Part shown: piece by piece, positions 24,701 to 36,600 of the stretch | Layout of the letters: the number at the start of each line of letters is the position of its first letter | Position numbering within the stretch: the first letter of the stretch is position 1 | Assembly: GCF_022458985.1 (NCBI RefSeq) | Contig: NC_061776.1 | Location: 1,651,575-1,715,574 of the forward strand | Length of the DNA: 64,000 nt | Direction of reading: 5' to 3' | DNA from: Mugil cephalus | Lineage: Eukaryota; Chordata; Actinopteri; Mugiliformes; Mugilidae | Program-made: the position numbers and the translations under genes | Notes under the pieces: generated by a model | What the model was told of the DNA's origin: nothing | Seen by the model: only the letters and a program-made list of their open reading frames with translations | The model's database searches: none

Positions 24701-24706
24701 AATAAA
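24701..24706 (+). promoter_or_regulatory. ift57 polyadenylation signal
   Basis: AATAAA 75 bp after the stop codon, with a GT/T-rich stretch (GTGTTTTTATTTGTTTCTG) about 20 bp further on. This implies a very short 3'UTR. Confidence 0.75.
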
Positions 24707-24817
24707 TTTTGATACAAGAGACAAAGTGTTTTTATTTGTTTCTGTTATTTTTTTGTTAAGATAAAACTTTCAGTTTTTTCAAGGAGATTTACTAAAGAAG
24801 AAACTCAACTAGAATCT

Positions 24818-24856
24818 TTCCTTCCTTCCTTCCTTCCTTCCTTCCTTCCTTCCTTC
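24818..24856 (+). repeat. CCTT microsatellite 3' of ift57
   Basis: Nine to ten CCTT units, about 115 bp after the ift57 polyA signal. Confidence 0.9.
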
Positions 24857-25642
24857 ATATTTTGTCCAAACCTATATAAACATTTATCGTCATTTTTTTT
24901 ATTTGTATCATTTAGTTTGTTTATCTGAACGAAAGAATAAATTCCAACACCTTTGATCCTAGATGATAAATAGCTGCTACAACAAGAAATATACATGTTT
25001 GTTTGCTTCTGTTTTGTTTCGAAGTTAAACTGTCGTGAGAAACCATGTTCACTTTGTGTTGTGAGACTTTTTGTCTCGTTTTGTTAATGAGGTTTAACCC
25101 ACAAGTTTCAGTATAAGAGTCGGGTAAGTTCTGATTTATCAAGATACTTTTCAGTGTGAGACACATTTCATGATGGGGAAAACTTACATTTAATATTCTG
25201 TTTATATTTAATTAATAATATGTATGTATCAATTAGTTTTTAACTGCAACAGAAAAATAGATTATATTCTCATTGGTTGTTTGTTTTCTCACTCATATCT
25301 AACGTGTTTTACTTTATAATAGCTCAAACATAAACAATTAAAACACCTGTTAATGAACAATAGTATTTATATATAATTCATTAACATATCGTTAGCCTCG
25401 TGGCATAATTTCCGAAGTCTTACTGAACATTTTTCAAATAAAAAAAACAAGAATAAACTATTTTTTACTTAGCATACCATAACCCTAACCCTGCTGGAAA
25501 TTAGCTTAATTAGCTAAAGCTGCGCTTTTTACTCCCACAGTTATTTAATAGGGACAATGAACTAATATGGTAATAATAATAAATAAACATCGTAGTCTTT
25601 TAAATTATTTTTTTTTATTGATATTAAAACAGTAAGTCAAGT

Positions 25643-26140
25643 AAATAAAGATGGACGATGGAGTAACTCCTCTAAAGCGAAGCCAAAGCTAGTAGAGCTC
25701 CCCCTGGTGACTGGAGGCTGCAGTGTAGGTCATTAGCTCCACCCCTCGACGTTAGTGGGCGGGACTTGGGCCAAACTAAATTTCACGCCAGATACTTTTT
25801 ATTTTCAAGGATGGTTTGTGCCATTTTAAAGCGTTAATATAATGTCGATGCACGTTCAAGTGTCAAACGTTTTAGTTTAGTTTTTTGTCGCTATAGAAAC
25901 AGGACGTGACATAATGGCGACCGCCAGTTGCCATGACGACCGCTCTGTAAAAATAAATAAATAAATCCAGTGTATAATCCACCGTTTCCGTGTAACTGGT
26001 GGAGGTAAAGTAGAGCGTTTAGTGTTAATTTAACCGAAACGCGAAAGAATCTGGAGGAAGTGTGGGCGGGGCGTCGATGCCGTGGCTCCGCCCTCGGACC
26101 ATACTGCGCAGACTCAGGATCCAAATTCACAAGATGGCGC
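25643..26140 (-). mobile_element. Dispersed TIR element, copy D (longest)
   Basis: Inverted relative to copies A, B, C and E. It starts AATAAAGATGGACGATGG, then AGCTCCCCCTGGTGACTGGA, GCTGCAGTGTAGGTCATTAG, GGGCGGGACTTGGGCCAAAC, CGCTATAGAAACAGGACGTG, CAGTTGCCATGACGACCGC, GTGTGGGCGGGGCGTCGATG and finally CAAGATGGCGCCGCC. About 500 bp, no open frame. Its right end abuts a possible first exon. Confidence 0.7.
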
Positions 26141-26329
26141 CGCCTGTTTTCCTGGGGTGTGTTGGTTCCGTTGGTTCAGACCGTGACAGCTGAAGACTTC
26201 ACCTCCTTCCTTTTATTAAACCAGAGCAAAGAAAACAACATCAAACTGGACATTAAGGATTAAAACGAGAAGAATTAATCCGTTAAAGAGGCGAAGAAGA
26301 CTTTTATTTACTTCCAGAGGAGGAAAGTG
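26141..26329 (+). other. Possible untranslated first exon
   Basis: A GC-moderate block after AAGATGGCGCC ends at a strong donor (AAAGTG|GTGAGTTG). It carries only a short open frame. Its position, 3.1 kb before the tmem71 start codon on the same strand, would suit a 5'UTR exon of tmem71. The splice site is the only evidence. Confidence 0.25.
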
Positions 26330-27038
26330 GTGAGTTGAGCTTTGTGCCGTTATCTCTTCTTCTTTGTCTGGTTTTGTGCAGCTGATCCTGTTTAAAATAT
26401 ATATTTAGAAATTATTAAAACCAGATTCTGATGCAGTTCATACACATTTAAAACGAATTTAATAATTGTTGCACATTTATTTAATGCAAATAAATATTTA
26501 TTATAGTAATTTGGCTGCAAAATAAAGCCCTTTTCCATATTAACCCTGTAACAAATTAAATATTTATTAAAGTTTCAAGTTTAGTCTTTGTTATAATAAT
26601 GTGATCTATATAGTAGAAAACTAAAAGACCAACCAGACATTGTTTATTGTGTGGAAACTGCAGGAATGCAGCTTAAACAAACAGGTTGAAACAACAACGA
26701 GTTCATTATATCAGAGAGAATAAGAGGATAAAAATATTTAAATAATATTAATGAGATGCTAAGAGAATTTAAAACACTATTATAACTAAATGATTAGAAA
26801 AAATTAACTTCTGACCAGTTTAAAATGTTAAAATGTTTAATAATGAGGATTAGAGGAATTATACCATAATAAGATTAATACGAACACCAGACATTTAATA
26901 AGCCCCAATAAAACATTATAATTAAATAAGACTAATCAGTAAAAACCATTAAATCCCAGTAAAGAGACGTGATGCTGAGGCTCAAATGGTTTGATCCATC
27001 GACGCGTTTTCCTCCAACATCAGCAGCTCCCAGGGCAT

Positions 27039-27110
27039 CCTGCTGCAAGGCATGCTGGGAAACACAGGAGCAGGCCTGCTGCAAGGCATGCTGGGAAACA
27101 CAGGAGCAGG
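27039..27110 (-). promoter_or_regulatory. Two tandem ZNF143/THAP11-type sites
   Basis: A 36-bp unit occurs twice, back to back and identical (27039-27074, 27075-27110). On the minus strand each holds TTCCCAGCATGCCTTGC, the core of the ZNF143 (STAF) / THAP11 site whose full form is ACTACAnnTCCCAGCATGC-like. It lies in an AT-rich spacer between ift57 and tmem71. These sites normally mark promoters or chromatin loop anchors. Confidence 0.65.
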
Positions 27111-28563
27111 AGGAGGAGGGGGTTTAATATTTAATTAATAAGGGATGAAGCCCTTTTACTTATTGCACAGATTCAGATATTATTATATTTATCGTTTTTA
27201 TTAAATCCTGATTCATTGTTTTCTCTGTAAAACCATTAAAAACATTATCACCATCTGACACGTAAATTATTAAATAACCAAAATATAAATGTTTTGTTAG
27301 TTAAAAAATGCTGAGATAATGTAAATATTAAACAAATAGACGCGTAAATGGTGATAATCACACTGTGACATTAATGTCATTTTAACTGTAATTATTTTTC
27401 TTTGTGGGTTTTAAATCAGTGCTTTTTCCACCTCAAACGTATTAATTTATGTCATTTCCAGTTAGAATTTATTATTTACTGTCTGAAACGACTAATAATC
27501 ATCTACTTAATATTTAAAATGTCATAAATCCTCGTAAACACAGACTCAACGTCGACCAGTTCCCTGTTTGTCATGTTTTATTTCTTATTGTAGCTAATAA
27601 ATGAATATTAATGGGGGATTTTGATTTATTTAGGTTGTTTTTAAAACTGCTTCAGGAATGAACTGAATAAAATTACTTTTTTCTCTCATTAGAAATGATA
27701 TAAAGTGGAAGTTAACAAACCCAGATGTTACTTTAATTAGTTTTTAAGGAATTCTTCATGTGTATTTTTTTTCCATCATATTGAACATTTTCATATTTTT
27801 GTTTCTGTTGGAAAACTTGAGAGTAAACTGGTTTTATCAAATATTTATGGTTTGAAGGTAAAAGACGCCTTTTAACAATTAACCAGTAAAATCATGGATT
27901 TAATGTTTCTGCCTTTTAGTAAAACGGACGTAAAGTAACTGGTCTCAGAGAGACTCACAGAGTTTAGAAAGAATAAAATGTGTCATTTTCTTTAATTGAA
28001 TCAGTTCTTCTGATCATTGCAGTTTTTTTGGGAGCGTCATTCACAAAGAAAATAAAAACACACTCGTGTCCTGCTGCAGAATATTCACTGATAAATACTC
28101 AAAATGTAAATAGAGAATATAATATTATATAATGTGTGTGATTTAAAGCATCATTATTACCATTTTGCATTAAATATTAAACTATTTGTGGGAAAAAATA
28201 TATAAAAAATATCTAATCAACCAAAGATTTTGCGATGCAGTACCTCCTCAGAGCCTCTAGGGGGCCGCGTTTCCCCTGTTAAGCATGAGCAGAGAGGAGG
28301 AGCTTTAACACCTTATAACATGAAATTTTTAACGTTTTTATTGATGAATGATTTAACTCTAACCCAGATTTTAACGGAGGAAACATCCATCATAGAGTCA
28401 GACTTGATCCTTTCCTCCTTTGTTCATCTCACGCTCATGAAGTTCTGACCCGACTGGTTTTTCTCGGCGTTTATCAGACGTGGAGAAGCTGCAGAGGTGG
28501 AAACTCCCTGAAGTTTCTCAGTCTGAAGCATCTTTCTAGTTCCACGTTAGAGGCTCAGCTCAC

Positions 28564-28594
28564 ATCATCATCATCATCATTATTATTATTATTA
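28564..28594 (+). repeat. ATC/ATT microsatellite
   Basis: CATCATCATC followed by ATTATTATTATT. Confidence 0.9.
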
Positions 28595-28816
28595 GATCCT
28601 CAAACATATTAAAAAAACACAATAAACGACGGCGGAGGAAGAAAACTCTGGAGGTAACGGACGCGTTGATTCAGATTCTCCTGTTTGAGGAAGCAGCCGA
28701 CGAAGAGTTAACAGGAAACATGAGCTCAGAGTCTCAGCGTCGGTTTTTCTTTGCTTCTGCAGTTCGTTTCTCAGGCGGTTGTTGCTGCTGCTGCAGGATG
28801 TGAGAGACAGAAACCT

Positions 28817-28845
28817 GGATAGAAGACAGAGGACAGAGGACAGAG

Positions 28846-28878
<33 letters not shown>

Positions 28879-28898
28879 AGGACAGAGGACAGAAGACA
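28817..28898 (+). repeat. ACAGAGG/ACAGAAG minisatellite
   Basis: About eleven copies of a 7-bp unit. A possible donor (TTTGAAG|GTAAAC, 28925) follows closely, so it might fall in an untranslated exon, but nothing else supports this. Confidence 0.85.
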
Positions 28899-29332
28899 TA
28901 AGACAGCAGCGGAGACGCTTTGAAGGTAAACGCACTGAAACCAGCTTTGGTTTGGATTAGATTCAAACCACACGTCACTGTTCAAAAGGACAAAAAAACT
29001 TCAGATTTGAACCATGACAAACGTAGAACAACATGTCTCCGCCACAAACCAGAGACACAGAGACATTCTGTTCTCAGTTTGTCCCCAGGGTCCAACGTCG
29101 TCCTCGGGACGGAGACAGCAGAGACTGTAGCCAGAGGATGGACCTGTTCTAACTTATAAACTTCACAGTGTTAAAAATCAAATGATGCTGGAACAGAATG
29201 AACACGTGAAAGAAAAAGAGACGCAGGAATTTTCCTCCAGGGACGAAGACTTGGAGGAAGTCGAGTTCATGAACCAGCAGCGACAGAAGGAAACGAACAA
29301 TGTGCAGCAGGAGTTTAGTTTGGTCTGTTTAC

Positions 29333-29333
<1 letters not shown>

Positions 29334-29397
<64 letters not shown>
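29334..29397 (+). repeat. GT dinucleotide array
   Basis: Thirty-one GT units, about 90 bp upstream of the tmem71 start codon. Z-DNA-prone, in the putative 5'UTR or promoter. Confidence 0.95.
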
Positions 29398-29398
<1 letters not shown>

Positions 29399-29489
29399 GA
29401 CTGTAATAAAAGTGTCTCTCGGACGAGTTTCCGTTAATTAACGTCTCTTCAACAGATCAACACGAGACGACGAGACGCTGCAGACAAAC

Positions 29490-29543
29490 ATGGCTCTGTT
29501 CTTCTCTGGAGCCGTTACGAGTACGTCACACACACACATTACA

Positions 29544-29577
<34 letters not shown>

Positions 29578-30171
29578 CATCACACACACATTACATCACA
29601 CACACACACACACACATTACATCACACACACACACACACACGCACACACACACAGGGGAACAGTGGCTCCACATGTCCTGATATGAGGTTTCTAAAAACG
29701 TGTCGATGTCAAAGTTTAACTGTAAAATGAATGGAAAGACTTTTTATTGGCGTTTCCCTGGAGGTGACTCGGGGTCATGTGACCAGGTCATGTGACCAGG
29801 TCATGTGACCAGGTCATGTGACCAGGTCATCTTCTGAGAGAATTATGGGACGTCGCGTAAAGTCGCAGCTCAGTCACTAAACACTTTTCACTGGAAACAA
29901 AGACAGAAACATGACTTTTATTTTGGAAACGCAGCCGGAGAATAAGACACTGTTAGAAATAAGAGACGTCCTGGAGAAGAAGACTGATCGCTCTTCTTCT
30001 TCTTCTTCTTCTTTGGTTTTTAGTGGCGGTTTTCTAGTGTCAAAGCTAAAAATCCAAGAAGAAGAACTAGAACTAGAAGTAGTTCTGTTAGTAACCAGTG
30101 TGATGTGGATGTGGCAGCAGCAGATCATCTAAACACAATCCATGGAGTCACTCAGGTCAAAGGCTGCAAAC

Positions 30172-30213
<42 letters not shown>

Positions 30214-30570
30214 ACACTGATGCTGCAGCGTTTACAAGAAGAGAAAGTTCATTTTTCCAGAGGGTTGGGAGTTTATGGAACCAGCTCTAGGACGTTAAAG
30301 ATTCGGATCTAAAAAAACCTTTGAGATTCAAGTCAGCGTTTGTCTCCGTGTCCTCGGCTCAGAGGACACGTCTGGTTCTCTGCGCTGATAAGAGTCGTCT
30401 TTATTTAGAACCCGTGGGCTGTTCCTCCGTGTGACTCCGCCTCTTTTCTATCACCTGTGCAGGTTCCCCCATAAAGAGAAGGTCCAGGTCCAGTCACACC
30501 TGTCACAGGTGAGACCTGTTTTTATTCTGTGTGAACGGCAAGATTTTATACGTCAATGAGACAAACCTGG

Positions 30571-30611
<41 letters not shown>

Positions 30612-33600
30612 GTAAACTACTTTATTTATATAACACGTTACAACAGAACCAGAAACGACGATTAAATTCATTCATCTTCATTTTCTCCATGAAAATTAAA
30701 AAAATCTAGTAAAAAAGTCGTCTCACGTGTTATTGATTGTCTTCGTCCTCCAGCCTGGACGTGTCCCTCCTGTCCCCCGACTCCTCCTACGTCTGTTACT
30801 CCTCGTTGGACGGCGGCGACTCCTCCTGCTGCCGCCGCTCCCCGCGCCTCCTCACCAACGGCTACTACGAGGTGACGGAGGACAGCTTCTCCTGGGACGA
30901 GCAGGGCAACGTGTCCCTGACGCCCTGCAAGACCAGCGTGTCCTACAAGGAGAACCTGGTCCGGTAGGAGACTAGAACTGGACCCAGACACAACTCACAT
31001 GTTCTACAAGGTTCTAGTAAAACCAGAACCAGGTCCACGTTCCATGTGGACATTTGGACCAAACCAAAGAACCCAACATGTTCCTAAACGTCTGGCTCCA
31101 AAATGCTACTGATTCACTGCAGGAGGCAATGCTAAGCTAACAGTCACCAAGGCTACATGCTACACATCAATGCTAATGTACAGTCAGCAAGGCTACATGC
31201 TACACATCAATGCTAAGCTAACAGTCACCAAGGCTACATGCTACCCATCAATGCTAAGCTAACAGTCACCAAGGCCACATGCTACCTATCAATGCTAAGC
31301 TAACAGTCACTAAGGCCACATGCTACACATCAATGCTAAGCTAACAGTCACTAAGGCCACATGCTACCCATCAATGCTAAGCTAACAGTCACTAAGGCCA
31401 CATGCTACACATCAATGCTAAGCTAACAGTCACCGAGATTACATGCTACACATCAATGCTAAGCTAACAGTCACCAAGGCTACATGCTACACATCAATGC
31501 TAATGTACAGTCAGCAAGGCTACATGCTACACATCAATGCTAAGCTAACAGTCACCAAGGCTACATGCTACACATCAATGCTAAGCTAACAGTCACCAAG
31601 GCCACATGCTACCCATCAATGCTAAGCTAACAGTCACTAAGGCCACATGCTACACATCAATGCTAAGCTAACAGTCACCGAGATTACATGCTACACATCA
31701 ATGCTAAGCTAACAGTCACCGAGATTACATGCTACACATATTAATGCTAAGCTAACAGTCACCAAGGCTACATGCTACACATCAATGCTAAGCTACCAGT
31801 CATCGAGATTACATGCTACACATCAATGCTAAGCTACCAGTCATCGAGATTACATGCTACACATCAATGCTAAGCTAACAGTCACCGAGATTACATGTTA
31901 CACATCAATGCTAAGCTAACAGTCACCAAGACTACATGTTACACATCACTGCTAAGCTAACATTCACCAAGACTACATGCTACACATCACTTCTAAGCTA
32001 ACAGTCACCGAAACTACATGCTACACATCAATGCTAAGCTAACAGTCACCAAGGCCACATGCTACCCATCAATGCTAAACTAACAGTCACTAAGGCCACA
32101 TGCTACACATCAATGCTAAGCTAACAGTCACCGAGATTACATGCTACACATCAATGCTAAGCTAACAGTCACCGAGATTACATGCTACACATATTAATGC
32201 TAAGCTAACAGTCACCAAGGCTACATGCTACACATCAATGCTAAGCTACCAGTCATCGAGATTACATGCTACACATCAATGCTAAGCTAACAGTCACCAA
32301 GACTACATGTTACACATCAATGCTAAGCTAACAGTCACCAAGACTACATGCTACACATCACTTCTAAGCTAACAGTCACCGAAACTACATGATACACATC
32401 AATGCTAAGCTAACAGTCACCGAAACTACATGCTACACATCAATGCTAAGCTAACAGTCACCAAGGCCACATGCTACCCATCAATGCTAAGCTAACAGTC
32501 ACTAAGGCCACATGCTACACATCAATGCTAAGCTACCAGTCATCGAGATTACATGCTACACATCAATGCTAAGCTAACAGTCACCGAGATTACATGCTAC
32601 ACATATTAATGCTAAGCTAACAGTCACCAAGGCTACATGCTACACATCAATGCTAAGCTACCAGTCATCGAGATTACATGCTACACATCAATGCTAAGCT
32701 AACAGTCACCAAGACTACATGTTACACATCAATGCTAAGCTAACAGTCACCAAGACTACATGTTACACATCAATGCTAAGCTAACAGTCACCAAGACTAC
32801 ATGCTGCACATCACTTCTAAGCTAACAGTCACCGAAACTACATGCTACACATCAATGCTAAGCTACCAGTCACCAAGGCTACATGCTACACATCAATGCT
32901 AAGCTACCAGTCATCGAGATTACATGCTACACATCAATGCTAAGCTAACAGTCACCAAGGCCACATGCTACCCATCAATGCTAAGCTAACAGTCACCAAG
33001 GCCACATGCTACACATCAATGCTAAGCTACCAGTCACGAGATTACATGCTACACATCAATGCTAAGTTAACAGTCACCGAAACTACATGCTACACATATT
33101 AATGCTAAGCTAACAGTCACCAAGGCCACATGCTACACATCAATGCTAAGCTACCAGTCACCGAGATTACATGCTACACATCAATGCTAAGTTAACAGTC
33201 ACCGAAACTACATGCTACACATATTAATGCTAAGCTAACAGTCACCAAGGCTACATAGAAGACGACTAAATACTGTTCGTTTTCTCTTCACCTTTAAACC
33301 AATAGATGGATGAAAACATTTGAAACTGAGGAGCCGGTTCAGATTCTGGCTCCATGTTGTGCAGAGACACAAAAGGAAACAATAAATATGTAATAAGATG
33401 AAATATTCAGACCTAAGAAGAAGAAATTCAGACCAGCTGATCATGACTTTCAAAGTTTCTGACATGAAAAGATTCTGTAAATGTTTATTTTGACAGTGAA
33501 ATAAGTTACGTAACTGGAACTGGGCAGTTACGTAACTATTGTTGCTCAGAGTTTTCTAACTTTGCTGCTGAATATCTGCGACTTCCTTATTACAGAAATA

Positions 33601-36600
33601 GACTCGATCATCTTTTAAACATCTGTCGACCTTAAACAAACGAACAGAGGGAAACGAATCTGTTTGTTCGGGACTATTTTCAGCGGCGGATTAATCCACG
33701 TTTAGTTGGATTAGATAGTGGCAGCGGATACAGTTTGTTTGTTATGATTTATAAATGATTAAAACTTTAAATAGTTGAATTTATTTAGTATCTGAGGTTT
33801 AGTTTGCAGCATATCCAGCTCTTTTCTCTCTGAGGGTGAAATAACCAAGGACTTGAAGAAGCTGGACCGGTTTAAACGAAGGAACAAACATGAGCTCACC
33901 TCTTTACAGACCTGAGATCACCCTCAGCAGCCAATCAGAGCGCGGCGCTCGCCACAAGTCGTCCAGGATCCAAAGCTGTAAATTCCTCACATCTGACATC
34001 AGCTGCGTTCAGGGACCGGGGGGCGTGACGTCGTCGGTCACGGTTGCTACGAGACCCCGGTGTTATTGAACGCATCACCATCAACACGTTTGACGAGGCC
34101 TGATCCCCGCGGGCACATGGCAATAATTTATTAGCTGCATTCATCAAAATGGAGAATATAAAATGAAGTTAAACATTAACGCTTTAGGGGACGAGGAACC
34201 ATATTTAATAACTTTAGCTTTAAAAGTCTAACTCATTTTAGTTCATTCAGACCAGTAACACAACAGACTATCAACCTATAAACAACAACAACTCCAAATG
34301 GATGGATGAGTTGAAGACATTTTTCTCGCTGTAGAGTCACAACTATGGTTTGACATCATTACCCAGAATGCACTGTGACGTGAACAACAATGGCGACCTA
34401 TGAGAGAAATTACATCAGATTATACTTATGAAGATTTCATGTAATTATAACTTCCTGAGACCCCTTGTCCTCATACGGGGACGTTAAGTTTTAGGTTTTA
34501 TTGCATCTTATTCTGCTTCATTTGAACCCGTTGTCCTCATTAATGGACGCTCTAGTCTGCCATCTAGTGGTAGCAAAGTTCAAAGCTTATTTCTTATATT
34601 CTTATATATCGATAGCGACGAGCTACAGCGTCGCTAATTAGCAAGTACTTGTTTGAGGACATTGAGACTTCGTTGTTGGCAGTTCTGTCTTTGCTCAGTC
34701 ATGTTCAGGCATTAAAATAAACAGTTTTATATTTTGTAATATGACTTTATTGTAATATAAATAATGCACATATGACAACATTGTTTCCATTTTCAAAAAC
34801 TGCTACTTCCTGTTCAAAGATGGAGAATTTAAAAAGTGCAAATACCAAATAAAAGCTCAGAGGAACCATATACAGTAAATTCATTAACCTCCTCAGAACA
34901 AAACATTTGTTTGGAATCCATCTATAGTTTTTGAAAACAGAAATGTGGACAAATTATTATATATAAATTCACTGTATATTACAATTTAAGTCAATGTGCC
35001 TCAATGTGTCACCAAAATATAAAACTGTTCATTTTGATGCAAAAGCAGAACTGGAAACGATGAAATCCCAACGTCCTCAAACGAGTCCTGCACGTCAAAT
35101 CAAACTAGGAAAGTTAATATGAATAATTATTGACCTGCTAAAGAGACAAACGTGTCTCCGTATGAGGACAACGGGACTAAATGAAGCAGAATAAGCTGCA
35201 ATAAAACCTAAAACTTAATGTCCCCATATGAGGACGCCGGGTTTCAGGAGGTTATTTATCTCTGTTTTCTTTGAAAAGTTTCAGAAAAGTGAATCAGGTT
35301 TCTGGTTTCCTACGATGATGTGAACGTCCGGGTCCGTTTTTTCCGTCCTCAGGGTTTTCCGGCGCCGGCGGAGGCCTCGTAACTCTCTGGTTCGTTTAAT
35401 CAGCGACGTCACCGAGAGCTGCCAGTCCTGGCTGGACGAGAAAGTCTTCAGAGGTGTGTTCAGGACGGGAAAGAACCAGGACCAGGAGCAGGACCAGGAC
35501 CAGGAGCAGGACCAGAATCAAGACCAGAACCAGGACCAGGACCATAACCAGAACCAGAGCCAGGATCATGATCTGGATTTGGACCTGGACCTGGACCTGG
35601 ACCGGACCATAAGGAGCCACGCGGGACCAGTTCTCCTGGACCAGTCGTCCTGGTCTGGACTGAAGAGCACGGAGCTGGAAGAAAACTGCTGCTTCACATA
35701 CGGTCGGTTCATGCTTCACTGCTCAAATAAGACGAGATGAAACGAAATGAGATAGTTTAACTCCAGCTTTTAATCTGCAGAGAAACGTTCAGCCTCCTAG
35801 AAATCAGGATGATAATGGAAACATTCACATTTCTAAAAAAAAAACCTCTCAAATGTCTGAAACTAAAACACTTCTACGTTCTCACGAGGAGGTTTTTCAG
35901 ACGTATCGATATAAAAGTTCATGTTAAATCTGCACTGGAAACAGTTTGTTGGCGTTTACCTGGAGATTTATGGGACGTCACAGCTCACGAGTTACAGCTC
36001 ATTCACTAAACAGCTGGAAACAAAGAGCAGCTGGACTTTATTTAAGTTTTAGGAAACATCACAGCTGCTGTTTGGTTCCAGAGTCGGGTTAAAGTCGGGT
36101 TAAAGTCGGGTTAGAGTCGGGTTAAAGTCAGGTTAGAGTCGGGTTAAAGTCAGGTTAGAGTCGGGTTAGAGTCGGGTTAAAGTCAGGTTAGAGTCGGGTT
36201 AAAGTCAGGTTAGAGTCGGGTTAGAGTCGGGTTAAAGTCGGGTTAAAGTCGGGTTAAAGTCGGGTTAAAGTCAGGTTAGAGTCGGGTTAGAGTCGGGTTA
36301 AAGTCGGGTTAGAGTCGGGTTAAAGTCGGGTTAGAGTCAGGTTAGAGTCGGGTTAAAGTCGGGTTAGAGTCGGGTTAAAGTCAGGTTAGAGTCGGGTTAG
36401 AGTCGGGTTAAAGTCAGGTTAAAGCCTCTGAGACGTCAGATTATGAGATAAATAACAAATAAGATGAGAAGAGACAAAACACACGCTGAGATAAAGTGAG
36501 AGTAAGATGTTAGTGTGTTTCTATTGATACTATCAAACAGATAAATAACAGGAGATTAGATGAGAGGGATCAGATTATTGGCTGTTTACTGGAAGTATAA

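Larger units (their letters stand above)
24707..29489. other. AT-rich spacer between ift57 and tmem71 coding starts
   Basis: Mostly AT-rich DNA without exons I can support as coding. It contains a CCTT tract (24818-24856), a dispersed TIR element (25643-26140), a possible untranslated exon ending at 26329, two ZNF143-type sites (27039-27110), an ATC/ATT run (28564-28594), a 7-bp minisatellite (28817-28898) and a GT array (29334-29397). The tmem71 promoter and 5'UTR must lie in it. Confidence 0.6.

Noticed and set aside
28902-28925. Splice donor TTTGAAG|GTAAAC as the first exon of tmem71
   Set aside because: Possible, but there is no other support for the block, which is mostly a 7-bp minisatellite; I left it unannotated as an exon.
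24707-29489. A phf20l1 gene, expected next to tmem71 in mammals
   Set aside because: No coding exon of that family could be seen between ift57 and tmem71 on either strand. It must lie elsewhere in this species.
31127-33256. CRISPR-like regular repeats
   Set aside because: The array is a continuous tandem minisatellite with no unique spacers, in a vertebrate intron.
36082-36422. Interstitial telomere repeat
   Set aside because: GGGTTA occurs, but the period is 11 bp (AGTCRGGTTAR), not six.
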